In this document: positions 8,668 to 16,387 of the stretch, piece by piece
Numbering within the stretch: position 1 is the first letter of the stretch
How the letters are laid out: each line of letters begins with the position of its first letter
The notes under the pieces: generated by a model
Told to the model about the DNA's origin: nothing
The model's database searches: none
Seen by the model: only the letters and a program-made list of their open reading frames with translations
Program-made: the position numbers and the translations under genes
Assembly (NCBI GenBank): GCA_964511405.1
Contig: CAZEFK010000027.1
Location: 1-44,708 of the forward strand
Direction of reading: 5' to 3'
Length of the DNA: 44,708 nucleotides
From: CAZEFK01 sp964511405
Lineage (GTDB): Bacteria; Pseudomonadota; Alphaproteobacteria; Elsterales; Elsteraceae

Positions 8668-9177
8668 TCACGATCCGGCCGGGTCGCGGGCGCCGAGGAG
8701 CCGGTCCAGGTCCTGCTGCTCGTTGCGCGTGAGCGACCCGGTGGTGCGGTACCAACTGGCGATCGCCTCGACCCGGGCGCGGGCATGGGGCTCCAGCCCG
8801 GCGGCCAGCAGCCGGTCGATCTGCGGATGGCCGGTCACGCGCGGCGCCCCGGCGCGGCCGGCCTCCGCTGCCGGCGGCGCTGGCGTGTGGCCGCGCAGGG
8901 CGGCCAGCTCCGCGGCCTGGGTGCGGGCGATCCGCTCCCACGATTCGGCTGTGCGCTCGGCCTCCTGGCGGCGCCGCACTTCTGCGGCATAGCGGGCGGG
9001 CAGGCCGAGGGCGGCGCCCCAGGAGCGGCCGCCGCGCGCCAGCACCGCATCCCAGTCCAGCCCCTCGGCCACCAGCAGGGCGGTGGCACGCCGCGCCGCC
9101 GCCACGACTTCGCCGTCGTGGCTGCTGCTGAGCAGGGACAGGAGCTTGATCAGGCGATCGCGCGCACCGGCATCCAT
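8668..9177 (-). CDS. hypothetical protein, DUF2786-like N-terminus
   Basis: 169 residues. The N-terminal helices (RLIKLLSLLSSSHDGEVVAAARRATALLVAEGLDW) resemble the DUF2786-type repeat in which amino-acid stretches of this kind precede a conserved GLDW. The C-terminal part has a Pro/Ala linker and a second helical block ending in RNEQQDLDRLLG. No signal peptide or membrane segment. ATG 9177 has GGGATGG upstream. It converges on the cytochrome c gene with 19 bases between the stops. Function not known. Confidence 0.6.
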   Translation of the reverse strand: MDAGARDRLIKLLSLLSSSHDGEVVAAARRATALLVAEGLDWDAVLARGGRSWGAALGLPARYAAEVRRRQEAERTAESWERIARTQAAELAALRGHTPAPPAAEAGRAGAPRVTGHPQIDRLLAAGLEPHARARVEAIASWYRTTGSLTRNEQQDLDRLLGARDPAGS

Positions 9178-9260
9178 CGGGCCATCCCGCCGCCGAACAA
9201 ACGGCGAACCGAACGAGCGTCGATGGGATTCCGACCGCTGTCAAAAGAAATAGGCGGCCG

Positions 9261-9890
9261 TCACACGGCGAAGCCGACGGCACGCAGGTCGGCCGCCAAC
9301 TGGTCCGGCGCGGTGAAGTGGATGGCGTGCATGCCGGCGACCCGCGCGCCCTCGACATTATGCGCCACGTCGTCGATGAACAGGCAGTCGCCGGCAGCCA
9401 GCCCGTAGCGCCGGCACAGCAGGTCGAAGATCGCCCGTTCGGGCTTCAGCAGCTTCTCCACGCCCGATACCACGATGCCCCGGAAGTGGCGCAGGAACGG
9501 CATGGCCGGCCGGGCCTCCTCGAAGGTGTCGGCGGCCCAGTTGGTGATGGCGTAGAGCGGTACGCCGGTTGCCGCCAGTCGCTCGAGGATGGCGACGGTG
9601 CCCGCGATCGGGCCGCCGATCATCTCGATCCAGCGCGCCCGGTAGGCCTCGATCAGCGGCCGGTGGGCGGGGAAGCGGTCGACCAGCAAAGCGGTCGCCG
9701 CGGCCCAGTCGCGGCCGCGGTCCTGCTCCAGGTTCCAGGCGCCGGTGCAGACCGTGCTGAGGAAGTGCTCGCGCTCGGCGTCGTCGGCGATCAGCTGGCG
9801 ATAGAGATGGCGCGGGTTCCAGTCGACCAGGACGCCGCCGAGGTCGAAGACGATGGTGCTGGGTGCGGGGCGGAGACCGGCATGGGGCAT
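9261..9890 (-). CDS. HAD-superfamily hydrolase, subfamily IA
   Basis: 209-residue HAD phosphatase/dehalogenase-like protein. Motif I is FDLGGVLVDW with the nucleophile Asp16; the residue two places on is Gly rather than the general-acid Asp, a known variant in this subgroup. Motif II is the Thr/Asn of YAITNWAADT, motif III the Lys of KLLKP, and motif IV FIDDVAHN. Length is normal. The natural substrate is unknown. It lies downstream of the histidine kinase gene in the same direction, 41 bases after its stop. Confidence 0.85.
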   Translation of the reverse strand: MPHAGLRPAPSTIVFDLGGVLVDWNPRHLYRQLIADDAEREHFLSTVCTGAWNLEQDRGRDWAAATALLVDRFPAHRPLIEAYRARWIEMIGGPIAGTVAILERLAATGVPLYAITNWAADTFEEARPAMPFLRHFRGIVVSGVEKLLKPERAIFDLLCRRYGLAAGDCLFIDDVAHNVEGARVAGMHAIHFTAPDQLAADLRAVGFAV

Positions 9891-9931
9891 CGGGGACGGG
9901 CGCTTTCCGTGCGACGGGTTGGAGTGGCCGG

Positions 9932-11818
9932 TCAGTCGCTGGACGAGCCGGCCGTGGGACGGCCTGCCACCATGGCGATCGCCTGGGCGTCGTCAAGGGG
10001 CACGGCGCGATGGGCCGGCAGGCGCACGGTCGCCGTGGTGCCGACGCCGAGCTCGCTGCGGAGCTCCAGGGTGCCGCCATGTTCCTCGGCCAGCGACTTG
10101 ACCAGCGGCAGGCCGAGGCCGGTGCCCGGCAGCTTGCGCGCCAGCGAGCTGTCGAGCTGGGTGAACGGCGCCAGGGCCTTGGGGATGTCGGCCGGGTCCA
10201 TGCCGATGCCAGTGTCGGCGACCACGATCAGCAGGCTGCCGTCGGCGTCGCGCCGGGTGGCCAGGGTGACGCGGCCGCCGGGGCGGGTGAACTTGACGGC
10301 GTTGGTCAGCAGGTTCAGCAGCATCTGCTTGAGCAGGCGGGCATCGGCGTACGCCGCCGCGGCACGCGGATCGACGTCGACGACGACGCTGATCCGGCCA
10401 CGGCTGGCGCGGTCGCGCAGGAGCCGCCAGGTGGCGTCGATGGCGCGGCGGATGTCGATGACGGTCTCGCTCAGCTCGATCTTGCCGGACTCGACCTTCG
10501 ACAGATCCAGGATGTCGTTGATCACCTCGAGCAGGTGCTCGCCGCTCATGTGGATGTCGCGCATATAGTCCAGGTAGCGCGGCGTGCCGATCGGGCCCAG
10601 CAGCTGCTGCTTGACGATCTCGGAGAAGCCGATGATGGCGTTGAGCGGCGTGCGCAGCTCATGGCTCATGTTGGCCAGGAAGTTGGTCTTGGCGCGGTTG
10701 GCGAGCTCCGCCTGGTTCTTGGCCGCCTCCAGCACGGCCTCGATGCGCTTGCGCTCGGTCATGTCGATGAAGGTGCACACCACGCCGCCGTCGGCGAGCG
10801 GACGGCGGCGGATTTCGACGACGCGGCCGGTGCGCCAGGTGCGCTCCAGGCTGGCTTCGGCCGGCGCCGCCAGGTCGGCGATCACCGTCGGCGTGCCGTC
10901 GATGCGGCCGGGCTGGCCGGTGCCGTCGGCCCACCAGGCTTGGAGGCTGGCGAGGCGCAGGCCGGGCTGCAGGATGCCGGGCGGCATCTCGAACATGTTT
11001 TCGAAGCGACTGTTCCACACCACCAACCCGCGGTCGCGATCGACCATGACCAGGCCCTCGCCGATGCTGTCGAGGGTGGTGGCCAGGATCTCGCGCTGGC
11101 GCGAGAGGCTCGCCTCGCGCGACATGAGATCGGTGACGTCGATCGAGATTTGCACCCGGCCGCCGGCGTCCAGCCGGTGGTCGAATATCTGCAGCCGGCG
11201 GCCGTCGGCCAGGCTGAAGCCGAAGCTGCCGCCGCCGCGGTGCCGGTGCGCCAGGCGTGCGACCACGCGGCCCGCGTCGGGAACGAGGCCGTGGGCGACG
11301 GCGGCGTCGACCAGCGTGCGGTAAGCCACCCCTGGCTGCAGCAGGTCGGCCAGGGCGGCGAACTGATCGCGATAGGCGCGATTGCCCAGGACGAACCGCT
11401 CGTCGGCATCGAACAGGGCGAAGCCGGCCGGCAGCTCGTCGATCGCGCTCTGCAGCGCCGGCGGGGCGGGCGGCTCGGCCATGGCGAAGCCGGCGCCGTG
11501 AAAGCCTCGGAAGCGGCCGCGGCGGTCGACGACCGGCCGGCCGCTCAGGGCGTGGGCATGGGCGCGGCCGTCGAGCCCCCGGACAGTGCCGATCAGACGG
11601 TCGAACCGGCGCCGCGGCGCCAGCGCCTCGGCCGCCGGCCCGGCGATCAGCGTGCGCCACGGCTGGCCCCGCAGGTCCGCGCCGGCCACTCCGTCGGGTG
11701 GCCGCGAGACCCAGGACAGGCGGTGGTCGGCGTCGGTCTGCCAGAACCAGTCGCGGCCGCACTCGGCGAAATCGGCCCAAGTGCGCCGGCGCCAGCGGGC
11801 AAGCCAGCCCAGCAGCAT
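9932..11818 (-). CDS. soluble PAS-domain sensor histidine kinase
   Basis: 628 residues with no membrane segment, so a cytoplasmic sensor. Three PAS-like regions are visible: about 20-105 (DWFWQTDADHRLSWVS), 120-230 (GFALFDADERFVLGNRAY) and 240-355 (GEGLVMVDRDRGLVVWNSRF). The dimerisation domain has NMSHELRTPLNA with the phospho-acceptor His386, followed by an ATPase domain with NLLTNAVKFT, DTGIGM and GTGLGLPLV. No response regulator is next to it and no receiver domain is attached, so it is an orphan kinase. Start 11818 is chosen for GGAG at the right distance; the frame stays open for 47 more codons upstream but without recognised sequence. Confidence 0.88.
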   Translation of the reverse strand: MLLGWLARWRRRTWADFAECGRDWFWQTDADHRLSWVSRPPDGVAGADLRGQPWRTLIAGPAAEALAPRRRFDRLIGTVRGLDGRAHAHALSGRPVVDRRGRFRGFHGAGFAMAEPPAPPALQSAIDELPAGFALFDADERFVLGNRAYRDQFAALADLLQPGVAYRTLVDAAVAHGLVPDAGRVVARLAHRHRGGGSFGFSLADGRRLQIFDHRLDAGGRVQISIDVTDLMSREASLSRQREILATTLDSIGEGLVMVDRDRGLVVWNSRFENMFEMPPGILQPGLRLASLQAWWADGTGQPGRIDGTPTVIADLAAPAEASLERTWRTGRVVEIRRRPLADGGVVCTFIDMTERKRIEAVLEAAKNQAELANRAKTNFLANMSHELRTPLNAIIGFSEIVKQQLLGPIGTPRYLDYMRDIHMSGEHLLEVINDILDLSKVESGKIELSETVIDIRRAIDATWRLLRDRASRGRISVVVDVDPRAAAAYADARLLKQMLLNLLTNAVKFTRPGGRVTLATRRDADGSLLIVVADTGIGMDPADIPKALAPFTQLDSSLARKLPGTGLGLPLVKSLAEEHGGTLELRSELGVGTTATVRLPAHRAVPLDDAQAIAMVAGRPTAGSSSD

Positions 11819-12077
11819 CAGCCGGCTCCGATGGGTTTGCCACAAGGTGGCTGTCGCCAGGGATTCGGCGCGCCGCGGACGACAGGATTGGGCGAAAAGG
11901 CCGCCATCCGATATGAATCCAACGATCGTCTCACGCCGTGGCTGCGACGGCCGCCGCACCGAACATCACGATCCTAGTCCCCGGCGCCAGCCAGGTCTGT
12001 GGGCGGGATCAACCGCCGTTTAGGCAATTGCGCAAGCGTGCCTATGCCGGATGCCGGTATCGGGGCCATCATCCCGT

Positions 12078-12986
12078 CTAGTGACCGAGATCGCGCGGTT
12101 CCAGCGCGCCCAGGGCGGCGATCAGCTCCGCCAGATGGCCGGCCAGGGCCGGCAGCTGGGCGGTCGGCGCGAGCGCCGCCTCGTCCATGTACAGGCCGCG
12201 GTTGACCTCGATCTGGAGGGCGTGGGTGCGATCCTGCGGCCGGCCATAGTGGCGGGTGGTGAAGCCGCCGGCATAGGGGTCGTTGCGCACCACCCGGTAG
12301 CGGCGCCGGGCCAGGCACCGCTCGGCCGCTGCGGTGATGGCGGGGGCGCAGGCGGTGCCGAAGCAGTCGCCGAGGACGAAGCCGGCCTGGGCCTGGGTGG
12401 CCGGGCCGTGGGCGCCGGCCAAGCCGTCGCCGGCCGCGGCGCCGCTGGACGGCATCGAATGGCAGTCGACCAGGATGCAGAAGCCGAACTGGCGTACCGT
12501 CTCGTCGACCAGCCGCCGGAGGGCGGCATGGTAGGGCCGGTAGCAGGTTTCGATGCGCGCCTGGACGTCGGCATAGCGCAGCTTGCGGCCATAGATCTCG
12601 GCGCCGCTGGCGACCACCCGGGCGATCGTGCCGAGGCCGGCGGCGACCCGCGGGCTGCGGGTGTTGGCGAACGGCGGCAGCGGGTCCTCGAACATGCCGG
12701 GGTCGAGCTCGAACGGCTCGCGGTTGGGATCGCAATAGGCGCGCGGGAACAGGGCGTGGAGCAGGGGCGCGCCAAGGCGCGGGGCGGCGGCGAACAGCAC
12801 TTCGACGAAGCTGTCTTCCGAGCGCCGGAGGGTCACCGGATCGAGCGCCGAGCTTGCAACAAAGTCCGGGGGATAGGCGCGCCCGCTGTGCGGCGACGCC
12901 AATACCAGGGGCAGCGTCTGGCGCTCGGGTGCCAGGAGCGCGAAGCCGCCGGGCGGGGCGTCGGGTCGTGTGAGCGCGGACGTCAC
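12078..12986 (-). CDS. N-formylglutamate amidohydrolase family protein
   Basis: 302-residue member of the HutG-like N-formylglutamate amidohydrolase family, which releases L-glutamate from N-formyl-L-glutamate in histidine breakdown. Visible blocks: LASPHSGRAYP (first metal ligands), REPFELDPGMF, YRPYHAAL, LVDCHSMPS and LQIEVNRGLYMDE. No other histidine-utilisation gene is present, so the physiological role may be wider (other N-acyl or N-formyl amino acids). Start is GTG at 12986 with GGGAG just upstream; an ATG ten bases further out is in another frame. The 259 bases between its stop and the kinase start show no gene. Confidence 0.86.
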   Translation of the reverse strand: MTSALTRPDAPPGGFALLAPERQTLPLVLASPHSGRAYPPDFVASSALDPVTLRRSEDSFVEVLFAAAPRLGAPLLHALFPRAYCDPNREPFELDPGMFEDPLPPFANTRSPRVAAGLGTIARVVASGAEIYGRKLRYADVQARIETCYRPYHAALRRLVDETVRQFGFCILVDCHSMPSSGAAAGDGLAGAHGPATQAQAGFVLGDCFGTACAPAITAAAERCLARRRYRVVRNDPYAGGFTTRHYGRPQDRTHALQIEVNRGLYMDEAALAPTAQLPALAGHLAELIAALGALEPRDLGH

Positions 12987-13100
12987 GGGCTCCCATTTAA
13001 AGCCAAGGTCACACGCTTGTCATTGTAGTCGCGTCGGCGGCCGGCCGCGCGGGACGGCGCGCCGCAGCGCGCGACGGTGTGCGATCCCGCGAGGGCGCGC

Positions 13101-13128
13101 TTGCAATCGGTCCGCTGATCGACATAAT
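13101..13128 (+). promoter_or_regulatory. probable promoter of tRNA-Val
   Basis: TTGCAA (13101-13106) and CATAAT (13123-13128) are separated by 16 bases, about 80 bases before the mature 5' end of the tRNA on the same strand. The match is good for sigma70 in a GC-rich background. No promoter data are available. Confidence 0.45.
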
Positions 13129-13207
13129 GCGGGGCTCCGGCCGGGGCGGCCCACGCCGCTCCGACCCATCGACGACCGCGGGCCCTCGGGTCCAGGATCG
13201 GCCATGG

Positions 13208-13282
13208 GGGCGCGTAGCTCAGCGGGAGAGCACTACGTTGACATCGTAGGGGTCACTGGTTCAATCCCAGTCGCGCCCACCA
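13208..13282 (+). tRNA. tRNA-Val (anticodon GAC)
   Basis: 75-base cloverleaf: acceptor stem 13208-13214 with 13272-13278, D stem 13217-13220/13228-13231, anticodon stem 13233-13237/13245-13249 with loop TTGACAT and anticodon GAC at 13240-13242, T stem 13255-13259/13267-13271 with loop TTCAATC, discriminator A and encoded CCA at 13280-13282. All stems pair fully. It reads the valine codon GTC. tRNA 3' ends are common integration sites, and a metal-resistance block with a toxin remnant begins directly after it, but no second copy of the 3' end was found in the window. Confidence 0.96.
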
Positions 13283-13283
13283 T

Positions 13284-13299
13284 TTTCAAGCCATTGAAA
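13284..13299 (+). terminator. weak hairpin after tRNA-Val
   Basis: TTTCAA at 13284-13289 and TTGAAA at 13294-13299 form a six-base stem with a four-base loop, followed by TCATTTTA. It starts two bases after the tRNA CCA. The stem is AT-rich and short, so this is only a possible terminator. Confidence 0.35.
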
Positions 13300-13323
13300 T
13301 CATTTTAGAAAAGATGATCGGCT

Positions 13324-13864
13324 TCACTTTAAGCGGAGCTGAACGCTGGGGAAGCCAGGGAATGGCAACCTCGGGAACCAACCGGCACTGTCCTCAGGCT
13401 CTGGAGAGCGCAGCCGGTCGCCGACGATGCGCTTGAGCAACGAGAAGGCGGCCTTGGCCTGTTGCACGGCCTGTGAATAAGGCCTGGCCGACGGCGTGGT
13501 CGCGAGCCCGACTCGCATCGGTGTCCACGCCCAGTTCGTAGGCCGCCGCCCCTCTCAGATCGAGCAGCGTGAGGTCGCGGCTGGAGCTGATGGCGGTCAG
13601 GCACACCTGCTCCAGGTGAGGCCGGTAGAGGTATCGTCGTGACTTGCCCTCGAAGCGGTCGCGCACCACGGCCTCGGCGAACGCGGTGGAGAAATTGTCC
13701 GCCGCGTAGAGCACCCGGAAAGCATCCGACGGACTGGAGTATCGGCTGGAGCCGAAGCCAGCGCCGGCCGGTGTCGCCCGGTGTTTGGTGGGCAAGATGC
13801 GGGGCCAGTCCGAGAGACGCGCGGCGATCACCCGTTCACGAAGTTTGGACGGGACGAGCTTCAC
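13324..13864 (-). pseudogene. decayed RES-domain toxin gene
   Basis: The first 120 or so codons (from ATG 13864) read as a RES-family NAD-degrading toxin: RVLYAADNFSTAFAEAVVRD and LDLRGAAAYELGVDTDA are typical. After HAVGQA the family sequence continues in another frame as YSQAVQQAK, which implies one extra base near 13460-13480, and what may be the last RES block (ATGCAL) appears in the third frame, suggesting a second lesion. The intact frame therefore ends in unrelated residues at 13394. No antitoxin gene of the usual upstream partner type is seen between 13865 and 14062. It is probably a non-functional remnant. Confidence 0.65.
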
Positions 13865-14002
13865 GCGTAGTCAAAGGTTCCTGCCGCTGCGCTCACGACG
13901 CCCTGGACGTCGCCTGCCGAGCGGAGATTTCAACCGCAGCCTGAGCCGCTCCCACGACACAGGGCTGCGTGACCCCGACAACCGGTTGGGCCCACAAAGC
14001 GC

Positions 14003-14033
14003 TTGAGCCTGTAGCAGCTACAGACTGTACCGT
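14003..14033 (+). promoter_or_regulatory. MerR-type promoter and operator of merT
   Basis: -35 TTGAGC (14003-14008) and -10 TACCGT (14028-14033) are 19 bases apart, the over-long spacing that MerR activators correct. The spacer contains the perfect dyad CTGTAGC-A-GCTACAG (14009-14023). The same layout, with 14 of 19 spacer bases identical, is found at 27903-27933 on the minus strand beside the merR-like gene. Confidence 0.75.
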
Positions 14034-14062
14034 TCGTCCGATGAACGGAACAGGAGCGAGCC

Positions 14063-14437
14063 ATGGTTGACGATGCATCCGGGATCGGCGCACCAGCAGC
14101 GGGGCGCACGCGCGAGATCGGCACGTCGGTCCTGACGCTGGGCGGGTTGGCCGCGGCGTTCGGGGCCGCATCCTGCTGCGCGCTGCCGATGACCCTCGGC
14201 CTGGTCGGTCTCGGCAGCGGCTGGCTGTTCCAGGTCGCGCTGGTCGCCGGCCCCTACCAATCCGCGCTGCTGTGGATCGCGCTGGTCTGTGTGGGAGTCG
14301 GCCTGGCGCTCGCCCATTGGCGCCGCCCGGCGGTGGTCTGCGCGACGGGCGGTTGCACGTCTTGGAGCCTGTGGGCGACCAGGGGCGGGCTGTGGCTCGC
14401 GACGGCGCTGATCGGCGGCGCGATGGTGTTCGGATGA
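14063..14437 (+). CDS. merT: MerT mercuric ion transporter
   Basis: 124-residue inner-membrane protein with three hydrophobic segments. The vicinal cysteine pair of the first helix (ASCCALP, residues about 36-37) and the second cysteine pair in the loop (VCATGGC) are the Hg(II)-passing residues of MerT. It imports mercuric ions for reduction or sequestration in the cytoplasm. No merP or classical merA lies beside it; a flavoprotein reductase is encoded convergently. The ATG at 14063 has AGGAGCGAGCC upstream and follows a MerR-type promoter by 30 bases. Its stop overlaps the start of the next gene (ATGA). Confidence 0.85.
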   Translation: MVDDASGIGAPAAGRTREIGTSVLTLGGLAAAFGAASCCALPMTLGLVGLGSGWLFQVALVAGPYQSALLWIALVCVGVGLALAHWRRPAVVCATGGCTSWSLWATRGGLWLATALIGGAMVFG

Positions 14438-14679
14438 CCGCCGGGACCATCGTCATCTCGACGATCCGCTGCCCGCATTGCGGCCACGTCGCCGACGAGG
14501 CAATGCCGACCGACGCCTGCCAGGCATTCTATGACTGCCGCCGCTGCGGTGCCCTGCTTCGGCCCAAGGCCGGCGATTGCTGCGTGTTCTGCTCCTATGG
14601 CTCGGTGCCATGCCCGCCCATTCAGGCCAGCCGCGCGGCCGGGGACGGCCGGTTCTGTGCTGCGGGCTCGGCCTGCTGA
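14434..14679 (+). CDS. small Cys-rich mer-associated protein (GDCCVFCSYG family)
   Basis: 81 residues with many cysteines: IRCPHCGH, YDCRRCGALL and GDCCVFCSYGSVPCPP. The last block is a highly conserved signature of a small protein often encoded next to merT; it probably binds metal through its CxxC pairs, but no biochemical role is established. ATG 14434 overlaps the merT stop by four bases, so the two are translated together. The product looks soluble and cytoplasmic. Confidence 0.8.
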   Translation: MTAGTIVISTIRCPHCGHVADEAMPTDACQAFYDCRRCGALLRPKAGDCCVFCSYGSVPCPPIQASRAAGDGRFCAAGSAC

Positions 14680-14700
14680 CGACCGGCGGCGCGACGCGGG

Positions 14701-16086
14701 TCAAAGCATGTAGCCGATGTCCGACGCGCCGGTCGGATAGCCGAAGATGGTGCTCTTGAGGTCGGCGGCGGTCAGCCCGTGGCGGATGGCCATGGCGAAC
14801 AGGTTGATCACCGCGTCGGCGTCGGGGCCGACCAAGTGCGCACCCAGCAGCCGCTCGCTGCCAGCCTCGATCAGGATCTTGTGGCCGTATACCCCCTGGC
14901 GCACTCGGCGCGCGGTATACCATCCCGACGTCCGCGCCCGGTTGACCCGCAGCGGCAAGCCGTGGTCCCGGGCCTGGCGTTCGCCGAGCCCGACCGCGGC
15001 GATCGGCGGAACCGTGAAGGCGATGCTCGGCACCCCCAGATAGTTCGGCTGGTGTCGGTTGCCCTCGATCATGTTCCGGGCGGCGACGGTCGCATCGTGG
15101 CTCGCCACCGGCGTCAGCGCGGGCCCCTTCGCTGCCGCGTCGCCGGCCGCGTAGACGGCCGGATTGGAGACGCTCTGCAGGAAGTCGTTGAGCTCGATGC
15201 GGCCGTCCTTCGCGGCGACGCCGGCCGCGCCGAGGTCGAGCGGGTCGAGGTCCGGGCGGCGCCCTGCCGCGTGCACGACAAGGTCGGCGGTGATCACCGA
15301 CTCCGAGGCGTGGCCGGAGACATGGACCGCGTACGCCCCGGCCTGCCGATCGATGCCGACGACGCGCGTGTTCATGCGCCGGTCGACGCCGATCGCGTCG
15401 AACGTCTCCATGAGCCAGCCGACCAGGTCCGGATCGAACGGCGTCAGCATCCGGTCCGCCTGCTCGATGATCGTGACCGACGCCCCGGCGCGCGCGGCGA
15501 TGTGGGCGAACTCGGCGGCGATGTAGCCGCCGCCAAGCATCGCGATCCGCGGCGGCAGCTCGTCGAGGTCGAGGAACTCGGTGCTGGTGATGGCGTGCGC
15601 CTCGCCCGGGATGCCGAGGCGCATCGGCACGGCACCCACGGCGACGAGGATGAAGCGGCCCTCGAGCACCGCGTCCTCCACGGCGACACTGGCCACGGCG
15701 ACACTGGTCGGTCCGCGGAAGCGCGCGCGGCCATGATAGGCATCGATCCCCGCCTCGGCGAACCGCCGCTCGGTTGCGGCCGGCACGGGCTCGGTGAAGC
15801 TGCGCTTGAACGCCACGAGGTCCCGCCAATCGATCGCCGGCCAATCGATCGCCGGCTGGGGCCCGGCGACGCCATGGCCGCGCAGCCGCCGCATGTGATC
15901 GATCGCCTCGGCGACGCCGACCAACACCTTCTTCGGATCGCAGCCGCGAAGCGCGCAGGTGCCGCCGAACGGCAGATGGTCGACCACCGCCACCCGCCAT
16001 CCGGCCGAGCGGCATCGCGACGCGGCGACCGATGCCGCGGTTCCAGTCCCGATGACCACCAAGTCATACTGCTGTGTCAGGCCCAT
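14701..16086 (-). CDS. MerA/glutathione-reductase-like FAD-dependent disulfide oxidoreductase
   Basis: 461 residues. FAD-binding VVIGTGTAASVAA is at 10-22, the redox disulfide CALRGC at Cys44/Cys49 followed by DPKK, a NAD(P)H Rossmann motif MLGGGYIAAEFA at mid-length, and the second FAD motif VYAAGDAA. It belongs to the class I pyridine nucleotide-disulfide family with MerA, glutathione reductase and lipoamide dehydrogenase. It lacks the MerA N-terminal HMA domain and C-terminal Cys pair, and the usual catalytic HPT near the C-terminus reads YPT. Two in-frame 15-bp tandem duplications (SVAVA and PAIDW repeats) lie inside. Converges on the mer pair; mercury reductase activity is possible but unproven. 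Confidence 0.82.
   Translation of the reverse strand: MGLTQQYDLVVIGTGTAASVAASRCRSAGWRVAVVDHLPFGGTCALRGCDPKKVLVGVAEAIDHMRRLRGHGVAGPQPAIDWPAIDWRDLVAFKRSFTEPVPAATERRFAEAGIDAYHGRARFRGPTSVAVASVAVEDAVLEGRFILVAVGAVPMRLGIPGEAHAITSTEFLDLDELPPRIAMLGGGYIAAEFAHIAARAGASVTIIEQADRMLTPFDPDLVGWLMETFDAIGVDRRMNTRVVGIDRQAGAYAVHVSGHASESVITADLVVHAAGRRPDLDPLDLGAAGVAAKDGRIELNDFLQSVSNPAVYAAGDAAAKGPALTPVASHDATVAARNMIEGNRHQPNYLGVPSIAFTVPPIAAVGLGERQARDHGLPLRVNRARTSGWYTARRVRQGVYGHKILIEAGSERLLGAHLVGPDADAVINLFAMAIRHGLTAADLKSTIFGYPTGASDIGYML
15678..15707 (-). repeat. 15-bp perfect tandem duplication in the flavoprotein gene
   Basis: The 15-base unit at 15678-15692 is repeated exactly at 15693-15707. It keeps the frame and gives the repeated residues SVAVA-SVAVE in the product. 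Confidence 0.85.
15826..15855 (-). repeat. second 15-bp perfect tandem duplication in the flavoprotein gene
   Basis: The unit at 15826-15840 is repeated exactly at 15841-15855, in frame, giving PAIDW twice in a row. It lies only 118 bases from the other 15-bp duplication. Confidence 0.85.
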
Positions 16087-16088
16087 AC

Positions 16089-16112
16089 TCAGCCCAACAG
16101 CAACACAGTCAT
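16089..16112 (-). CDS. possible 7-codon leader ORF before the flavoprotein gene
   Basis: ATG at 16112 is preceded by a good AAAGGA site six bases upstream and reads MTVLLLG then TGA at 16089-16091; two bases later the flavoprotein ATG (16086) begins, in another frame and without a good site of its own. This arrangement would allow coupled re-initiation. It could equally be chance, or the remaining start of a lost gene. Confidence 0.35.
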   Translation of the reverse strand: MTVLLLG

Positions 16113-16156
16113 TGCAGTTCCTTTATTGGGCCGATCATCTTGGCGTCGCTCGGCGA

Positions 16157-16387
16157 TCAGCAATCTTCGGCACGATCGTCGGCGATCGGGCGATATGCCA
16201 ATTTGCCCGGTTCGCTCGACATCGCCCCATGGGCGAGCGGCTCGTGCAGCCTGGGGATCTCGACAGCCCGGTGGATCGCCGTCAATCCCACCACGATAAC
16301 CAGCAGCGCCAGCACGGCGCTCGCGATGTCGCTCCACGTCGCTCGATGCGTGCGGGGATCATAGCGCTCTTCGGGATCGAACATCAT
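16157..16387 (-). CDS. small single-pass membrane protein, unknown
   Basis: 76 residues beginning MMFDPEERYDPRTHRATWSD, with one strong hydrophobic helix (IASAVLALLVIVVGLTAI) and a short polar tail. The N-terminus should be cytoplasmic. Two ATG codons (16387, 16384) follow a CAGG site. It sits 45 bases before the 7-codon ORF and the flavoprotein gene in the same direction, so it may be the first gene of that transcript. I do not recognise the family. Confidence 0.55.
   Translation of the reverse strand: MMFDPEERYDPRTHRATWSDIASAVLALLVIVVGLTAIHRAVEIPRLHEPLAHGAMSSEPGKLAYRPIADDRAEDC

Noticed and set aside
9863..11977. 704-codon plus-strand open frame
   Set aside because: Mirror of the histidine kinase gene, which has all expected motifs on the other strand.
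13893..14456. 187-codon minus-strand frame as a possible RES antitoxin
   Set aside because: It is antisense to merT and the MerR-type promoter, is Arg/Pro-rich, and shows no antitoxin-like helix-turn-helix.
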